A stretch of DNA of 64,000 bases from Evansella halocellulosilytica (GCF_002335745.1 NZ_NIST01000001.1:642761-706760); one strand, 5' to 3'; shown: positions 33,369 through 43,665, counted from the stretch's first letter. Numbers and translations: made by a program. The notes: generated by a model not told the origin, from the letters alone.

Positions 33369-34205
33369 ATGAAATATCGACGAAGTGGCCGGTTAGTAGA
33401 CATGACGAATTACTTTTTATCCAACCCTCACCATCAAATTCCTTTAACATATTTCTCTGAAAGATACCAATCTGCCAAATCTTCGATCAGTGAAGATATC
33501 GGCATTATAAAAGAGGTATTTGAAGCGAAAAATGTCGGCACGATTGAAACGACAGCTGGTGCGACTGGAGGAGTGACATATATTCCTACAGTGGACCGTT
33601 TACAAACTGAAAGAGATGTTGATGCATTTTGTGGTCAGCTTGAGGATTCGAATCGTCTTTTGCCCGGTGGATACTTATACATGATGGATATCATCGGAAA
33701 CCCTAAATTGATCCAAGATATCGGACGAATTTTTGCTTCACGTTTCCGCCATTCAGAAGTTGATGCAGTCATGACGATGGCAACGAAGGGAATTCCTCTT
33801 GCTTATGCTGTTGCTAGCCATTTAAACGTGCCGGTTAGTATCGTTCGACATGAACATCGAATTACGGAAGGTTCAATTGTCAGTATTAATTATGTATCGG
33901 GATCGAAAAAGCGGATTCAAACAATGTCTTTAGCAAGACGCAGCTTAAAGCCTTACTCAAATGTATTAATTATTGACGATTTCATGAAGGCAGGCGGAAC
34001 AATCCGAGGAATGATGGATTTAGTCTCTGAATTCCAATCAACTGTAGCGGGTGTCGGTGTTTTAACTGAAGCTGTCCATGAGGAAGAAAAGCTTGTCTCA
34101 GAGTATGTTTCATTAACAAAACTGTCGCAAATGGACGAAAAGAAGAAAACGATAAAAGTTGAACGAGGTAACTTGTTTGATGATCACTATTATTTGCAAA
34201 GTTAA
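33369..34205 (+). CDS. purR: Purine operon repressor PurR
   Basis: Protein of 278 residues: winged-helix N-terminal domain (about 1-72) and a phosphoribosyltransferase-fold effector domain with the PRPP motif VLIIDDFMKAGGT (199-211). It represses purine synthesis genes; PRPP and, in Firmicutes, (p)ppGpp compete at this site. ATG at 33369 with GGAGG seven bases upstream. yabJ (ridA), which follows in B. subtilis, is missing. Confidence 0.96.
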   Translation: MKYRRSGRLVDMTNYFLSNPHHQIPLTYFSERYQSAKSSISEDIGIIKEVFEAKNVGTIETTAGATGGVTYIPTVDRLQTERDVDAFCGQLEDSNRLLPGGYLYMMDIIGNPKLIQDIGRIFASRFRHSEVDAVMTMATKGIPLAYAVASHLNVPVSIVRHEHRITEGSIVSINYVSGSKKRIQTMSLARRSLKPYSNVLIIDDFMKAGGTIRGMMDLVSEFQSTVAGVGVLTEAVHEEEKLVSEYVSLTKLSQMDEKKKTIKVERGNLFDDHYYLQS

Positions 34206-34219
34206 AACAGTCTCAAAGA

Positions 34220-34258
34220 AGTAGCACAAACCAAGGCGCGGTTTGTGCTACTATGTTT
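34220..34258 (+). terminator. Terminator of purR
   Basis: AGTAGCACAAACC and GGTTTGTGCTACT are perfect 13-base arms, followed by ATGTTTTT. Confidence 0.85.
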
Positions 34259-34378
34259 TTGATCGAATTATATAAACATGCATGTCTTTTGTTAAACAAG
34301 GGAAGAATGAGTTGGTATGCTGAAAATTTACAGTAAATTTCAAAGAATAAATTTATTCCATATTTTTTCACAAAAAAA

Positions 34379-34405
34379 GAAGGTTTTTTGCTTTCGATGT
34401 AGAAT
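34379..34405 (+). promoter_or_regulatory. spoVG sigma-H promoter
   Basis: AGAAGGTTT (-35 type RnAGGAWWW with one difference) and GTAGAAT (-10 type RnnGAATWW) are separated by about 11-12 bases, as in the B. subtilis spoVG promoter. Confidence 0.65.
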
Positions 34406-34449
34406 CGTGATAACAGAAATCTATTTATTGGATAAAGGTGGTGGCAGAT

Positions 34450-34737
34450 ATGGAAGTAACAGATGTGAGACTTCGCCGTGTGAATACGGAAGGTCGTATG
34501 CTTGCAATCGCATCTATTACCATCGATGATGAATTTGTCGTACATGACATTCGTGTGATCGACGGCAATAATGGTATGTTCGTGGCTATGCCGAGCAAGC
34601 GTACTCCGGATGGAGAATTTAGAGATATTGCTCACCCAATTTCTTCTAAAACACGTGAAAAGATTCAGTCGGCGGTTTTAACTGAGTATGAACGTGCGGG
34701 AGATGAAGTTGAATATGAAGAAGCGGGTGCTTCTTAA
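34450..34737 (+). CDS. spoVG: Septation and RNA-binding regulator SpoVG
   Basis: Protein of 95 residues. SpoVG affects asymmetric septation and cortex formation and is a nucleic-acid binding regulator in Firmicutes. [30 protein letters not shown] and [18 protein letters not shown] are highly conserved; an acidic tail ends the protein. ATG at 34450 after AAAGGTGG. Preceded by a sigma-H promoter. Confidence 0.97.
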   Translation: MEVTDVRLRRVNTEGRMLAIASITIDDEFVVHDIRVIDGNNGMFVAMPSKRTPDGEFRDIAHPISSKTREKIQSAVLTEYERAGDEVEYEEAGAS

Positions 34738-34744
34738 AAACGAG

Positions 34745-34776
34745 ACCTAGTCCTAATAAGACTAGGTTATTTTTTT
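34745..34776 (+). terminator. Terminator of spoVG
   Basis: ACCTAGTC and GACTAGGT arms followed by TATTTTTTT. Confidence 0.85.
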
Positions 34777-34860
34777 GTCACATTTGTTAAAAACCTAGAT
34801 ATTTTAACGTCTACGCTTCATATAATAGCCGTGAACTTGCATGATGGGTTTCTTTGTATC

Positions 34861-34889
34861 TTGAAATGAAAGGCAATATAAGATATATT
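34861..34889 (+). promoter_or_regulatory. glmU promoter
   Basis: TTGAAA (34861-34866), 17 bases, TATATT (34884-34889), 34 bases before the ATG. Confidence 0.55.
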
Positions 34890-34923
34890 CGTAATGGAAA
34901 ATTGAGCCCTTGGAGGTTGCGAT

Positions 34924-36288
34924 ATGAATAAACGATTTGCAGTGATTCTCGCTGCTGGGAAAGGGACAAGGATGAAATCCGACTTATATAAAGTGCTTCA
35001 TCCTGTCTGTGGAAAGCCAATGGTTCAACATATTGTCGATCAATTATCAAAATGCAGCGTAGAAAAGACGATTGCTGTTGTTGGTCACGGAGCCGAAATG
35101 GTGAAGGAACAGTTAGGCGAGAATATCGAATATGCTTTACAAGAAGAACAACTTGGAACAGGACATGCTGTATTGCAAGCGGAAGAAAGTCTTCAAGGTC
35201 AAGAAGGAAAAACGGTTGTTCTTTGCGGGGATACGCCTTTACTAACGAAAGAAACGATCGAAGCATTAATTGATGAGCATGAAAAAAAGGGTGCTAAAGC
35301 AACGGTTTTAACGGCTTCAGCCGATGATCCTACAGGTTACGGCCGGGTTATTCGTAACGGTGATGGATCCGTAGAAAAGATCGTTGAGCATAAAGATGCA
35401 TCAGAAGAGGAAAGACTAGTTCAAGAAATTAACACAGGAACTTATTGTTTTGATAATCGTACGTTATTTGAAGCGTTGAAGTATGTCAATAATGATAATG
35501 TACAGGGTGAATATTATCTTCCAGACGTGATTGAAATTCTCCAAAAGCAAGGAGAAGTCATTGCTGCTTATATGACAAAGGATTTCAACGAATCGATGGG
35601 AATTAATGACCGGGTTGCTTTAAGTCGAGCAGAGAAAGCAATGAGAGCGCGTATAAATGAAAAGTTAATGCGTGAAGGTGTAACTCTGATTGATCCAGAC
35701 CAAACATATGTATCCGCTGATGCGAAAATTGGAAAAGATACAGTCATTTATCCAGGAACGATCATCAAAGGGGATGTTACGATAGGTGAATGGTGTACAA
35801 TTGGTCCTCATACAGAGATTTTTAACAGTACAATCAGCAATGGGACTGAAATAAAACAATCTGTCGTACATGACAGTGAAGTTGGACAGAATGTGTCCAT
35901 TGGTCCATTCTCTCATTTAAGGCCGCAAACGAAGCTCGGTAACGATGTACGTGTTGGTAATTTTGTCGAACTGAAAAAAATGTCGATGGGGAATGGAAGT
36001 AAAGCCTCTCATTTAAGCTACTTAGGAGATGCAGAGGTTGGTGAGCAAGTAAATGTAGGTTGCGGTTCAATAACTGTAAACTATGATGGTAAAAAGAAAT
36101 ACTTAACGAAAATTGAAGACGGAGCATTTATCGGGTGTAATTCGAACTTAATTGCCCCGGTAACGGTTGGAAAAGAAGCGTATATCGCAGCAGGTTCAAC
36201 GATTACGGACGATGTTCCAGGAGAAGCACTTGCGATAGCTCGCGGGCGTCAAACGAATAAAGAAGGTTATGTAAGAAAGAAAAAATAA
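34924..36288 (+). CDS. glmU: Bifunctional GlmU (UDP-GlcNAc pyrophosphorylase / GlcN-1-P acetyltransferase)
   Basis: Protein of 454 residues making UDP-GlcNAc for peptidoglycan and teichoic acids. N-terminal nucleotidyltransferase: [18 protein letters not shown] (residues 10-27), [17 protein letters not shown]-terminal left-handed beta helix from about 250 with hexapeptide repeats and [23 protein letters not shown] at 34924 after TGGAGG. Followed by a weak hairpin with GTGT/ACAC arms at 36294-36325, and by prs. Confidence 0.97.
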   Translation: MNKRFAVILAAGKGTRMKSDLYKVLHPVCGKPMVQHIVDQLSKCSVEKTIAVVGHGAEMVKEQLGENIEYALQEEQLGTGHAVLQAEESLQGQEGKTVVLCGDTPLLTKETIEALIDEHEKKGAKATVLTASADDPTGYGRVIRNGDGSVEKIVEHKDASEEERLVQEINTGTYCFDNRTLFEALKYVNNDNVQGEYYLPDVIEILQKQGEVIAAYMTKDFNESMGINDRVALSRAEKAMRARINEKLMREGVTLIDPDQTYVSADAKIGKDTVIYPGTIIKGDVTIGEWCTIGPHTEIFNSTISNGTEIKQSVVHDSEVGQNVSIGPFSHLRPQTKLGNDVRVGNFVELKKMSMGNGSKASHLSYLGDAEVGEQVNVGCGSITVNYDGKKKYLTKIEDGAFIGCNSNLIAPVTVGKEAYIAAGSTITDDVPGEALAIARGRQTNKEGYVRKKK

Positions 36289-36362
36289 AGCAAGTGTATG
36301 TCTGACTAATTTTTGAACACACGCTTATCTTTTAATAATATTTTATGGAGGTTTTTGCAGCC

Positions 36363-37316
36363 ATGGCACAGCAGTATGGAGATGACAGTTTAAAAGTTTT
36401 TACGCTAAATTCTAATCGTGATTTAGCTCATGAAATTACAGACCACATCGGGGTAGAAATGGGTAAAAGCTCAGTTACCCGTTTTAGTGATGGTGAGATC
36501 CAAATTAATATTGAGGAAAGTATTCGCGGGTGTGATATTTTCGTCATTCAATCAACAAGTTCGCCGGCAAATGAACACATTATGGAACTATTAATTATGA
36601 TCGACGCATTAAAGAGAGCATCTGCGAAAACGATCAATGTCGTAATGCCTTACTATGGCTATGCGCGCCAAGATCGCAAAGCTCGTTCTCGAGAACCGAT
36701 TACGGCGAAATTAGTTGCGAATTTACTTGAAACAGCAGGAGCGAGTCGGGTCATTGCTCTCGATCTTCATGCGACACAAATTCAAGGTTTCTTCGACATT
36801 CCAGTAGATCAGCTTGTTGGTGTACCAATTCTTGCTGATTACTTTGAAGCAAAGAACTTAGATGACATTGTCATTGTATCTCCTGACCACGGTGGGGTTG
36901 TACGAGCAAGAAAAATGGCAGATCGATTAAAGGCACCAATCGCGATTATTGATAAACGTCGTCCTAAGCCGAACATGGCTGAAGTGATGAATATTGTTGG
37001 TAATATTGAAGGGAAAACAGCGATTATTATTGATGATATTATCGATACTGCTGGTACGATGACGTTAGCTGCAAGTGCAATGGTTGAGAATGGAGCAAAA
37101 GAAGTGTATGCTTGTAGTACACACCCAGTTCTATCTGGACCAGCAATCGAGAGAATTCAAAATTCTAAAATTAAAGAGCTTGTCGTCACAAATACGATTC
37201 CATTACCTGAAGAGAAGATGATTGATAAAGTCACTCAATTATCTGTTGGACCATTGCTTGCAAAAGCAATTATCCATGTTCATGAACAACGCTCAGTAAG
37301 TCGATTGTTTAATTAA
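36363..37316 (+). CDS. prs: Ribose-phosphate pyrophosphokinase (PRPP synthase)
   Basis: Class I PRPP synthase of 317 residues supplying PRPP for purines, pyrimidines, His and Trp. [38 protein letters not shown] and the PRPP loop [13 protein letters not shown] are intact. I start at ATG 36363 (MAQQYGDD); the in-frame ATG at 36345 is part of the GGAGG ribosome binding site. Adjacent to glmU as usual. Confidence 0.97.
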   Translation: MAQQYGDDSLKVFTLNSNRDLAHEITDHIGVEMGKSSVTRFSDGEIQINIEESIRGCDIFVIQSTSSPANEHIMELLIMIDALKRASAKTINVVMPYYGYARQDRKARSREPITAKLVANLLETAGASRVIALDLHATQIQGFFDIPVDQLVGVPILADYFEAKNLDDIVIVSPDHGGVVRARKMADRLKAPIAIIDKRRPKPNMAEVMNIVGNIEGKTAIIIDDIIDTAGTMTLAASAMVENGAKEVYACSTHPVLSGPAIERIQNSKIKELVVTNTIPLPEEKMIDKVTQLSVGPLLAKAIIHVHEQRSVSRLFN

Positions 37317-37317
37317 A

Positions 37318-37443
37318 GTGCATGTTCAAAAGGGGCGAATAGAACAAAGCGACGAAGTTTTCAGTAGCGGAACGTATGGTGTTAATACATACGTGAGTAA
37401 CAAAAAACGAGTCAACGCATCCCTGGACTTTTTGAACATCCTC
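37318..37443 (+). repeat. Dispersed repeat family A, copy 3 (complete)
   Basis: GTGCATGTTCAAAAGGGG at the left, GGACTTTTTGAACATCCTCG at the right. Interior: GCGACGAAGTTTTCAGTAGC, CGTATGGTGTTAATACATAC, GTGAGTAACAAAAAACGAGT, CAACGC. Intact inverted termini make this the best reference copy. Confidence 0.8.
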
Positions 37444-37482
37444 GAAAAATGTGTAATAAATGACATCAGGATCTACTAACAA

Positions 37483-37560
37483 GCATGTTCAAATAAAGGG
37501 TAAAAGAGATACTTATATTGATTTTTTGCCAGTAATTTTTCCCGGGAAAATTTGAACGTC
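37483..37560 (+). repeat. Dispersed repeat family A, copy 4 (short)
   Basis: GCATGTTCAAATAAAGGG at the left and TTTCCCGGGAAAATTTGAAC at the right, without the conserved middle. Adjacent to copy 3. Confidence 0.55.
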
Positions 37561-37702
37561 GTAAAAAAAGTTTTCGAGTACGTTAAGGTGTGTTACTTCT
37601 AAAAGAGTCTCGCGTTTCAAATCATTTTTTTAAAAGAGTTTTTAAACACCCAAATTAGGGAAAAAAGTAAGAAGACCGAAAAAAATTATGAGGTGAAAAG
37701 AC

Positions 37703-38350
37703 ATGGCTACAGTATTACAAGCAGCTAAACGAGAAGATCGAAGAGGTTCAAGACTTAATAAGATTCGCAAACAAGGTGGAGTACCAGGTGTTATTTATGG
37801 TAAATCATTTGGCAACGAACCTGTTACTGTCGATGAGATAGTTTTTATTAAAACACTTCGAAAGCAAGGGAAAACAGGCGTCTTTAAGCTTGACATAGAC
37901 GGTAAACAAACAGATGTAATGATTTACGACTTACAATATGACCGCATAAAAAATGAAATTATTCACGTTGATTTTTATGCTGTTGATATGAAGAGTAAGA
38001 TGAGTGCTGACGTACCGGTACACATCGTCGGTGATTCAGTAGGTGTAAAAAACGGAGGGGTCCTTCAGCATGCTGTTTATGAGCTTTCAGTGGAAGCACT
38101 TCCAGCAGACCTTCCTGAAGCCATTGATGTTGATGTATCAAAGCTAGACGTCAATGATTCGGTCCAAGTGAAAGATTTAAAAGCTGGAGCGAAATTTGAA
38201 TTTAACAACGATCCTGAAGAAGTTATTGTCTCAATCCTTCCACCTACTGAAGAGCCTGAAGAGCCAGCAGCTGGTGGTGATTCTGGTAATCAAGAGCCAG
38301 AATTAGTCGGATCGGATGAAGCAGGAAATGAAGATAACAATCAAGAATAA
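37703..38350 (+). CDS. ctc: General stress protein Ctc / 50S ribosomal protein L25 (TL5 type)
   Basis: Protein of 215 residues: N-terminal L25 5S-rRNA-binding domain (about 1-92; MATVLQAAKREDRRGSRLNK, KQGGVPGVIYGKSFGNEPV) and a C-terminal TL5/CTC beta domain, then an acidic tail (EEPEEPAAGGDSGNQEPELV). It binds 5S rRNA in the large subunit, notably under stress. ATG at 37703 after GAGGTG. Confidence 0.94.
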   Translation: MATVLQAAKREDRRGSRLNKIRKQGGVPGVIYGKSFGNEPVTVDEIVFIKTLRKQGKTGVFKLDIDGKQTDVMIYDLQYDRIKNEIIHVDFYAVDMKSKMSADVPVHIVGDSVGVKNGGVLQHAVYELSVEALPADLPEAIDVDVSKLDVNDSVQVKDLKAGAKFEFNNDPEEVIVSILPPTEEPEEPAAGGDSGNQEPELVGSDEAGNEDNNQE

Positions 38351-38364
38351 GGAATAAAGGACTT

Positions 38365-38395
38365 GAGGTATAACCGTCCAGGTTATGCCTCTTTT
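38365..38395 (+). terminator. Terminator of ctc
   Basis: GAGGTATAACC and GGTTATGCCTC arms with one G-U pair and a TTTTC tail. Confidence 0.75.
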
Positions 38396-38454
38396 CATCG
38401 TAAGTGCGATTTTTGCCGATGAAAGAGGGCAATCATAATAAAGGGAGAGATCGT

Positions 38455-39069
38455 ATGTTATTAAAAAAGCTTTTTTCAAGAAAGAATGAAGTAGAAAGTG
38501 AGGACTTACCAATGAAACTAATCGTTGGCTTAGGAAATCCGGGGGCCAAATACGATGGGACACGTCATAATGTTGGGTTTGAAGTCATTGATCGTTGTCA
38601 ACAGCAACTATCAATTGAATTAGATCAGTCAAAATTTAAAGGAGCATTTGGATACAGAAAAATAGGTGAAGAGAAAATTTTTCTGTTAAAACCATTAACA
38701 TATATGAACTTATCCGGTGAATCGATCGTTCCTCTTATGAACTTTTATAAAATAAGGATAGACGAATTATTAGTCATTTATGATGACTTAGATTTACCGC
38801 CTGGCGCGATTCGTTTACGTCAAAAAGGCGGACATGGCGGCCATAATGGGATTAGATCGATCATTTCACAGTTAGGTACAGATAAATTCAAACGAATCCG
38901 TGTAGGAATTGGCCGTCCACCCCAAGGCCAGGCAGTACCAAATTACGTGTTAAGCGGTTTTCAGGAAGAGGAACGAGCAGAAGTCGATCAAGCTGTTGAA
39001 AAAGCAACTGAAGCTGTCGAGGAATGGACGAAAACATCATTTGCTAACGTCATGAATAAGTATAATTAA
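38455..39069 (+). CDS. pth: Peptidyl-tRNA hydrolase (SpoVC)
   Basis: Protein of 204 residues from this start. Pth recycles peptidyl-tRNA. The core motifs are LIVGLGNPGAKYDGTRHNVG with the catalytic His, KPLTYMNLSGES, YDDLDLPPGAIRLR and GHNGIRSI. The ATG at 38455 follows AAGGGAG and gives a 19-residue basic extension (MLLKKLFSRKNEVESEDLP) before the usual family start MKLIVGLG at 38512, which has its own GTGAGG; the shorter 185-residue form is a real alternative. Confidence 0.93.
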   Translation: MLLKKLFSRKNEVESEDLPMKLIVGLGNPGAKYDGTRHNVGFEVIDRCQQQLSIELDQSKFKGAFGYRKIGEEKIFLLKPLTYMNLSGESIVPLMNFYKIRIDELLVIYDDLDLPPGAIRLRQKGGHGGHNGIRSIISQLGTDKFKRIRVGIGRPPQGQAVPNYVLSGFQEEERAEVDQAVEKATEAVEEWTKTSFANVMNKYN

Positions 39070-39156
39070 ATACTATAGAGGATGCATAGAGCCTTATCCT
39101 TCTGATCATACTACTTAAAGAGTATTGTGATGCATAGAATGGTAAGGAGGGTTCAT

Positions 39157-39387
39157 ATGGCTATCCATTATTATTGTCGACATTGCACCAAAAAAGTGGG
39201 TACGATTAGCCAATGGTCTGCAGATGAACGACAACTAGGATTTCATGAACTGACTGACGAGGAGCGAAAAGAGATGATTGAGTATGATTCAAAAGGTCAT
39301 ATTCAAGTCAAAACAATTTGCGAAGACTGTGAAAACACCCTTCGAACAAACCCAGATTATCATGCCTATGAGTCTTTTCTTCATTAA
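39157..39387 (+). CDS. fin: Anti-sigma-F factor Fin (YabK)
   Basis: Protein of 76 residues. Fin binds sigma-F to help the switch to sigma-G in the forespore. Two zinc-type pairs CRHC and CEDC frame the protein, with the LGFHELTDEERKEMIEYD segment between. ATG at 39157 after AAGGAGG. Located between pth and mfd as in B. subtilis. Confidence 0.93.
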   Translation: MAIHYYCRHCTKKVGTISQWSADERQLGFHELTDEERKEMIEYDSKGHIQVKTICEDCENTLRTNPDYHAYESFLH

Positions 39388-39662
39388 GACAATGTTCGAC
39401 AAGCTTTGGTGCAGCGTGCCAAAGCATTTTTCTAGTAAAATGAGAGGGATGACTAGCTCTGAATATGAAAGTTTGTATGTAAGGATATCATGATATATCA
39501 TATTGGGAATCCACTTGGTCTTATTCGATTAACAAAAATTTAGACATGTCTGTTTTTAAAATAGAGGATTACGAAAATAGTTCATGAATCATATTAATAG
39601 ATTATATGGAAATTAACAGGAAATAAATGATCGTTTTCCAGCAGATGATAAGGAGGAGAAGG

Positions 39663-42600
39663 ATGGAAGGATTATTACAATCCATTAAGAATGGTGATGA
39701 TGTTGGGAGCATCATTGAGGGTATAGAAGCGAATATATCAGAACAAATGGTATCTGGCTTGAGTGGTTCAGCCAGGTCTCTTGTCATTGCTTCCGCTTTC
39801 AACGAGACGAAACGTACTCAATTAGTTGTAACCCACAATTTGTTCCAAGCACAAAAATTATATGACGATCTCGTTTCTCTTGTAGGAGAAGAGTCTGTCT
39901 TTCTATACCCAGTTAATGAATTAATTGCTTCAGAAATTGCGGTTGCTAGCCCTGAGATGAGAGGGCAGAGAATTGAAGTTTTAAATCGTTTAGCCTCTAA
40001 AAAGGAAGCGATTGTCATTTCACCAATGGCAGGTGTTCGAAGACTACTGCCGCCGAAGCAATTGTGGGAATCATACCAAATAGCATTTGAATCAGGGAAA
40101 GATATTGATTTAGATACAACATTATCCCAGCTAGTTGCGATGGGATTTCAGCGCGTAGATATGGTGTCAGCTCCAGGTGAATTTAGTTTACGCGGCGGAA
40201 TTATAGATATTTATCCTTTAACAGAAGAACTGCCTGTAAGAATTGAATTGTTTGATACGGAAGTAGATTCAATTCGATATTTTGACGTTGAAACACAACG
40301 CTCAATGAAGCAAGGAAAAGACGTTCTGATTGGACCTGCAAAGGAAGTACTGCTGTCTGAAGAACAGTTTCAATATGGAGCTAGCCAGTTGGAAGCCGGA
40401 TTAGCTGAAAGTCTAGCAAAAGTGAAAGATAAAGCGACAAAGGAGAAAATGTCAGAGCAAGTTGGTCAAGAAATTGATTGGTTAAAACAGAGAACGATGT
40501 TCGATTCGATATATAAATATATGTCATTGTTTTATGATGATCGTTATACATTACTAGACTATTTACCAGATCATAGTATGATTTCGATCGATGAAGTAAG
40601 TCGAGTCCAAGAGATGGGACAAAGTTTAGAAAAAGAAGAAGCTGAGTGGTATACAACGATGCTCTCACAAGGAGCGACAGTGACGAACTTAAAGCTATCA
40701 AAAGATTGGGAGGAATTGTTTACAAAGACAGCAACCCCAATTGTTTACTTAAGCTTGTTTTTACGACATGTTCCGTCTACAAATCCAAAAAATATCGTCA
40801 ATATTCAAAGTAAAACGATGCAGAACTTCCATGGACAACTTCATTTATTAAAATCTGAAGTAGAGAGATGGAAGGAAGCGAATTATTCGATTACTGTTAT
40901 GGCAGGCAATGAACAAAGGGCAGAGCGACTTAAACAAGTGCTTGCAGATTATGATATAGAAGCCGCTATCGTAAACTCTGATCAAGTTCCTGCAAGGGGA
41001 CAAACACAAATTATGCTCGGACATTTTATGTCAGGGTTTGAATTACCGATGCAACGATTAATCATTATTACGGAAGAAGAAGTTTTTACAAAAAAAGCGA
41101 AAAAACCGAAGCGCCGCCAGAAGCTTTCTAACGCAGAAAGAATTAAAAGTTATTCAGAGCTTAAGGTTGGCGACTGGGTCGTTCACACAAACCATGGAAT
41201 CGGAAAATATTTAGGGATAAAAACGTTAGAAGTCGGCGGCATTCATAAGGATTATATGCACATTTCCTATGCTGGAAATGATAAATTGTACGTTCCCGTT
41301 GAACAAATTGACCAGGTGCAAAAATATGTTGGATCGGAAGAAAAAGAACCGAAAATGTATGCACTAGGCGGAAATGACTGGAAAAAAGTAAAAACGAAAG
41401 TGCGTTCATCTGTACAAGATATTGCGGACGATTTAATTAAACTATATGCAGAACGAGAGGCAAGTAAAGGTCACGCTTTTTCAAAAGATGGACCAGAACA
41501 GCAAGAGTTTGAATCATCATTTCCATACCAAGAAACGGAAGATCAAGTTAGGGCGATTGAAGAAATTAAGAAGGATATGGAACGGGAGCGTCCAATGGAC
41601 CGGCTCTTATGCGGGGATGTTGGATATGGAAAGACAGAGGTCGCGCTTCGTGCTGCCTTTAAAGCGATTATGGATGGTAAACAAGTTGCCTTTCTTGTTC
41701 CAACAACGATCCTTGCTCAGCAGCATTATGAAACGATCCGTGAAAGGTTCCAAGACTTTGCCATTAATGTTGGCTTATTGAGCAGATTTAAAACGAGAAA
41801 AGAACAGAAGGAAACGACCGATGGGTTAAAGAAAGGGACAGTGGATATCGTCGTTGGAACTCATCGCTTACTATCAAAAGATATTCAATTTAAGAATTTA
41901 GGTTTGTTAATTGTCGATGAAGAACAACGGTTTGGTGTGACTCATAAAGAAAAAATTAAAAGTATGAAAGCGAACGTTGATGTCCTAACATTAACTGCGA
42001 CACCGATTCCGAGAACGCTCCATATGTCAATGCTCGGAGTACGAGACTTATCAGTCATTGAAACACCTCCAGAAAACCGTTTCCCTGTTCAAACGTATGT
42101 TGTAGAGCATAATGATGCATTAGTGAGAGAAGCGATAGAGCGTGAACTATCACGAGGAGGCCAAATTTATTACCTTTATAATCGAGTGGAAGATATCGAG
42201 ACGATGGCTGATAAAATTTCAATGCTCGTTCCCGATGCGAATGTTCGATTTGCTCATGGGAAAATGACTGAGACAGAATTAGAGTCAGTTATGATCGATT
42301 TTCTGGAAGGGAATACGGACGTACTCGTTACAACGACGATCATTGAAACGGGTGTAGATATCCCGAATGTTAATACACTGATTATTCATGATGCTGATCG
42401 CATGGGGCTATCTCAGCTTTATCAGCTTCGTGGGCGTGTCGGCAGGTCAAATCGTGTAGCTTATGCGTACTTTACACATCAAAGGGACAAAGTGTTAACA
42501 GAAGTTGCTGAAAAGCGTCTGCAATCAATAAAGGAATTTACCGAGCTTGGCTCTGGGTTCAAAATTGCGATGAGAGATTTGTCTATTCGCGGCGCAGGGA

Positions 42601-43211
42601 ATCTATTAGGAGCGGAACAACATGGGTTTATCGCTTCAGTAGGGTTTGACCTCTACTCACAAATGTTAAAAGAAGCCATTGATGAACGTAAAGAAACGCC
42701 TGAAGAAAAAACTAAAAAGGAAAAACAGCCTGAATTAGAATTGGATATTCAAGTTGATGCATATATTCCAGAAGGATATATCTCTGATTCAAAACAAAAA
42801 ATTGATATGTATAAGCGGTTTAAAAGTTTGGAAACGGAACAGGACATCCAAGATTTACAATCAGAAATGATCGACAGATTTGGTGATTACCCTGAAGAAG
42901 TCGGCTATTTATTCCAAGTATCTCGCATTAAACAATATGCCGTTCATTACGGAATTGAAAATATAGTGGAAAAAAGTGATCAGTGTAAAGTACTGTTAAG
43001 TGAGAAAACGACCAATCAAATTGATGGCTCAAAGCTATTTTCAGTCGTGAATCAAATTTCTCGAAAGTTAAACTTATCGATGACTGGAAAACAAATTATG
43101 ATCCATTTAAAAACAAAGACATTAACGGATGGAGAATATTTAACGATTCTCGAAAAGGTTCTGTCTGAATTGGACAACGTAAAGAAGGAAGCAAGCTCTG
43201 CTAGTTCTTAA
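39663..43211 (+). CDS. mfd: Transcription-repair coupling factor Mfd
   Basis: Protein of 1182 residues that removes stalled RNA polymerase and recruits UvrA. UvrB-like N-terminal region, RNAP-interacting CarD-like domain (about 495-570; LKVGDWVVHTNHGIGKYLGI), RecG-like translocase with Walker A GDVGYGKTE (about 651-659), DEEQ box near 753, TATPIPRTL and QLRGRVGRS, and the C-terminal TRCF domain. ATG at 39663 after AAGGAGGAG; the frame from 39627 is not needed. Confidence 0.97.
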   Translation: MEGLLQSIKNGDDVGSIIEGIEANISEQMVSGLSGSARSLVIASAFNETKRTQLVVTHNLFQAQKLYDDLVSLVGEESVFLYPVNELIASEIAVASPEMRGQRIEVLNRLASKKEAIVISPMAGVRRLLPPKQLWESYQIAFESGKDIDLDTTLSQLVAMGFQRVDMVSAPGEFSLRGGIIDIYPLTEELPVRIELFDTEVDSIRYFDVETQRSMKQGKDVLIGPAKEVLLSEEQFQYGASQLEAGLAESLAKVKDKATKEKMSEQVGQEIDWLKQRTMFDSIYKYMSLFYDDRYTLLDYLPDHSMISIDEVSRVQEMGQSLEKEEAEWYTTMLSQGATVTNLKLSKDWEELFTKTATPIVYLSLFLRHVPSTNPKNIVNIQSKTMQNFHGQLHLLKSEVERWKEANYSITVMAGNEQRAERLKQVLADYDIEAAIVNSDQVPARGQTQIMLGHFMSGFELPMQRLIIITEEEVFTKKAKKPKRRQKLSNAERIKSYSELKVGDWVVHTNHGIGKYLGIKTLEVGGIHKDYMHISYAGNDKLYVPVEQIDQVQKYVGSEEKEPKMYALGGNDWKKVKTKVRSSVQDIADDLIKLYAEREASKGHAFSKDGPEQQEFESSFPYQETEDQVRAIEEIKKDMERERPMDRLLCGDVGYGKTEVALRAAFKAIMDGKQVAFLVPTTILAQQHYETIRERFQDFAINVGLLSRFKTRKEQKETTDGLKKGTVDIVVGTHRLLSKDIQFKNLGLLIVDEEQRFGVTHKEKIKSMKANVDVLTLTATPIPRTLHMSMLGVRDLSVIETPPENRFPVQTYVVEHNDALVREAIERELSRGGQIYYLYNRVEDIETMADKISMLVPDANVRFAHGKMTETELESVMIDFLEGNTDVLVTTTIIETGVDIPNVNTLIIHDADRMGLSQLYQLRGRVGRSNRVAYAYFTHQRDKVLTEVAEKRLQSIKEFTELGSGFKIAMRDLSIRGAGNLLGAEQHGFIASVGFDLYSQMLKEAIDERKETPEEKTKKEKQPELELDIQVDAYIPEGYISDSKQKIDMYKRFKSLETEQDIQDLQSEMIDRFGDYPEEVGYLFQVSRIKQYAVHYGIENIVEKSDQCKVLLSEKTTNQIDGSKLFSVVNQISRKLNLSMTGKQIMIHLKTKTLTDGEYLTILEKVLSELDNVKKEASSASS

Positions 43212-43259
43212 ATGGTTTCAGAAGAAAAGGGGTTGTCTTAAACGTCCATGGCTTGGCAG

Positions 43260-43296
43260 AAAAACGAGTTGAGGTATGTTATCTCAGCTCGTTTTT
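43260..43296 (+). terminator. Terminator of mfd
   Basis: AAAAACGAGTTGAG and CTCAGCTCGTTTTT arms with a nine-base loop. Confidence 0.85.
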
Positions 43297-43584
43297 CTTA
43301 TTTATTTGAATCAATTTCATAATTCATCTTATTAAAAATGATTACAGTCTCAGAATTTGTTTATTATGCTTTTTTAATTTGTACACTTTTTATTTGGATC
43401 GCAGTTGAAATACACTTCGCTTTCCGCGGCAAGCGAGTGTTTTTGAAACAATCAACCCCATATAAAGTAAGTACCTGAAAAAGGAAGAAATGGCACTCAC
43501 TGTCGGTGAGTGCCACTCATATTAACTGGGTTTTGTCCCAACCTCCGGAAGTTGAGGCATTGCCCGCTGCAAAGAAGACACTAC

Positions 43585-43665
43585 GAATGCAAACGAAGTG
43601 CAGCACGAGTAGATGTCACACTTGTGCTTTGGAGTGAAAGCATTCGCCGATAGCGATTTCGAATT
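43585..43665 (-). repeat. Dispersed repeat family C, copy 1
   Basis: Read on the minus strand: GCGAATGCTTTCACTCC, AAAGCACAAGTGTGACATC, TACTCGTGCTGCACTT. The same series in inverted orientation is at 62696-62752. Confidence 0.65.

Larger units (their letters stand above)
37317..37702. other. Intergenic prs-ctc with two repeat copies
   Basis: Contains two family-A repeats (37318-37443 and 37483-37560) and an AT-rich ctc leader. GTTTTT (37640s) followed after about 14 bases by GGGAAA could be a poor sigma-B promoter for ctc; ctc of B. subtilis is sigma-B controlled. Confidence 0.5.

Noticed and set aside
34213-34635. Minus-strand ORF of 140 codons
   Set aside because: Overlaps the purR terminator, the spoVG sigma-H promoter and spoVG itself; no supporting site.
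36294-36325. TTTTTGAACAC after glmU as another family-A terminus
   Set aside because: No partner terminus or conserved interior nearby; more likely part of a weak glmU terminator hairpin.
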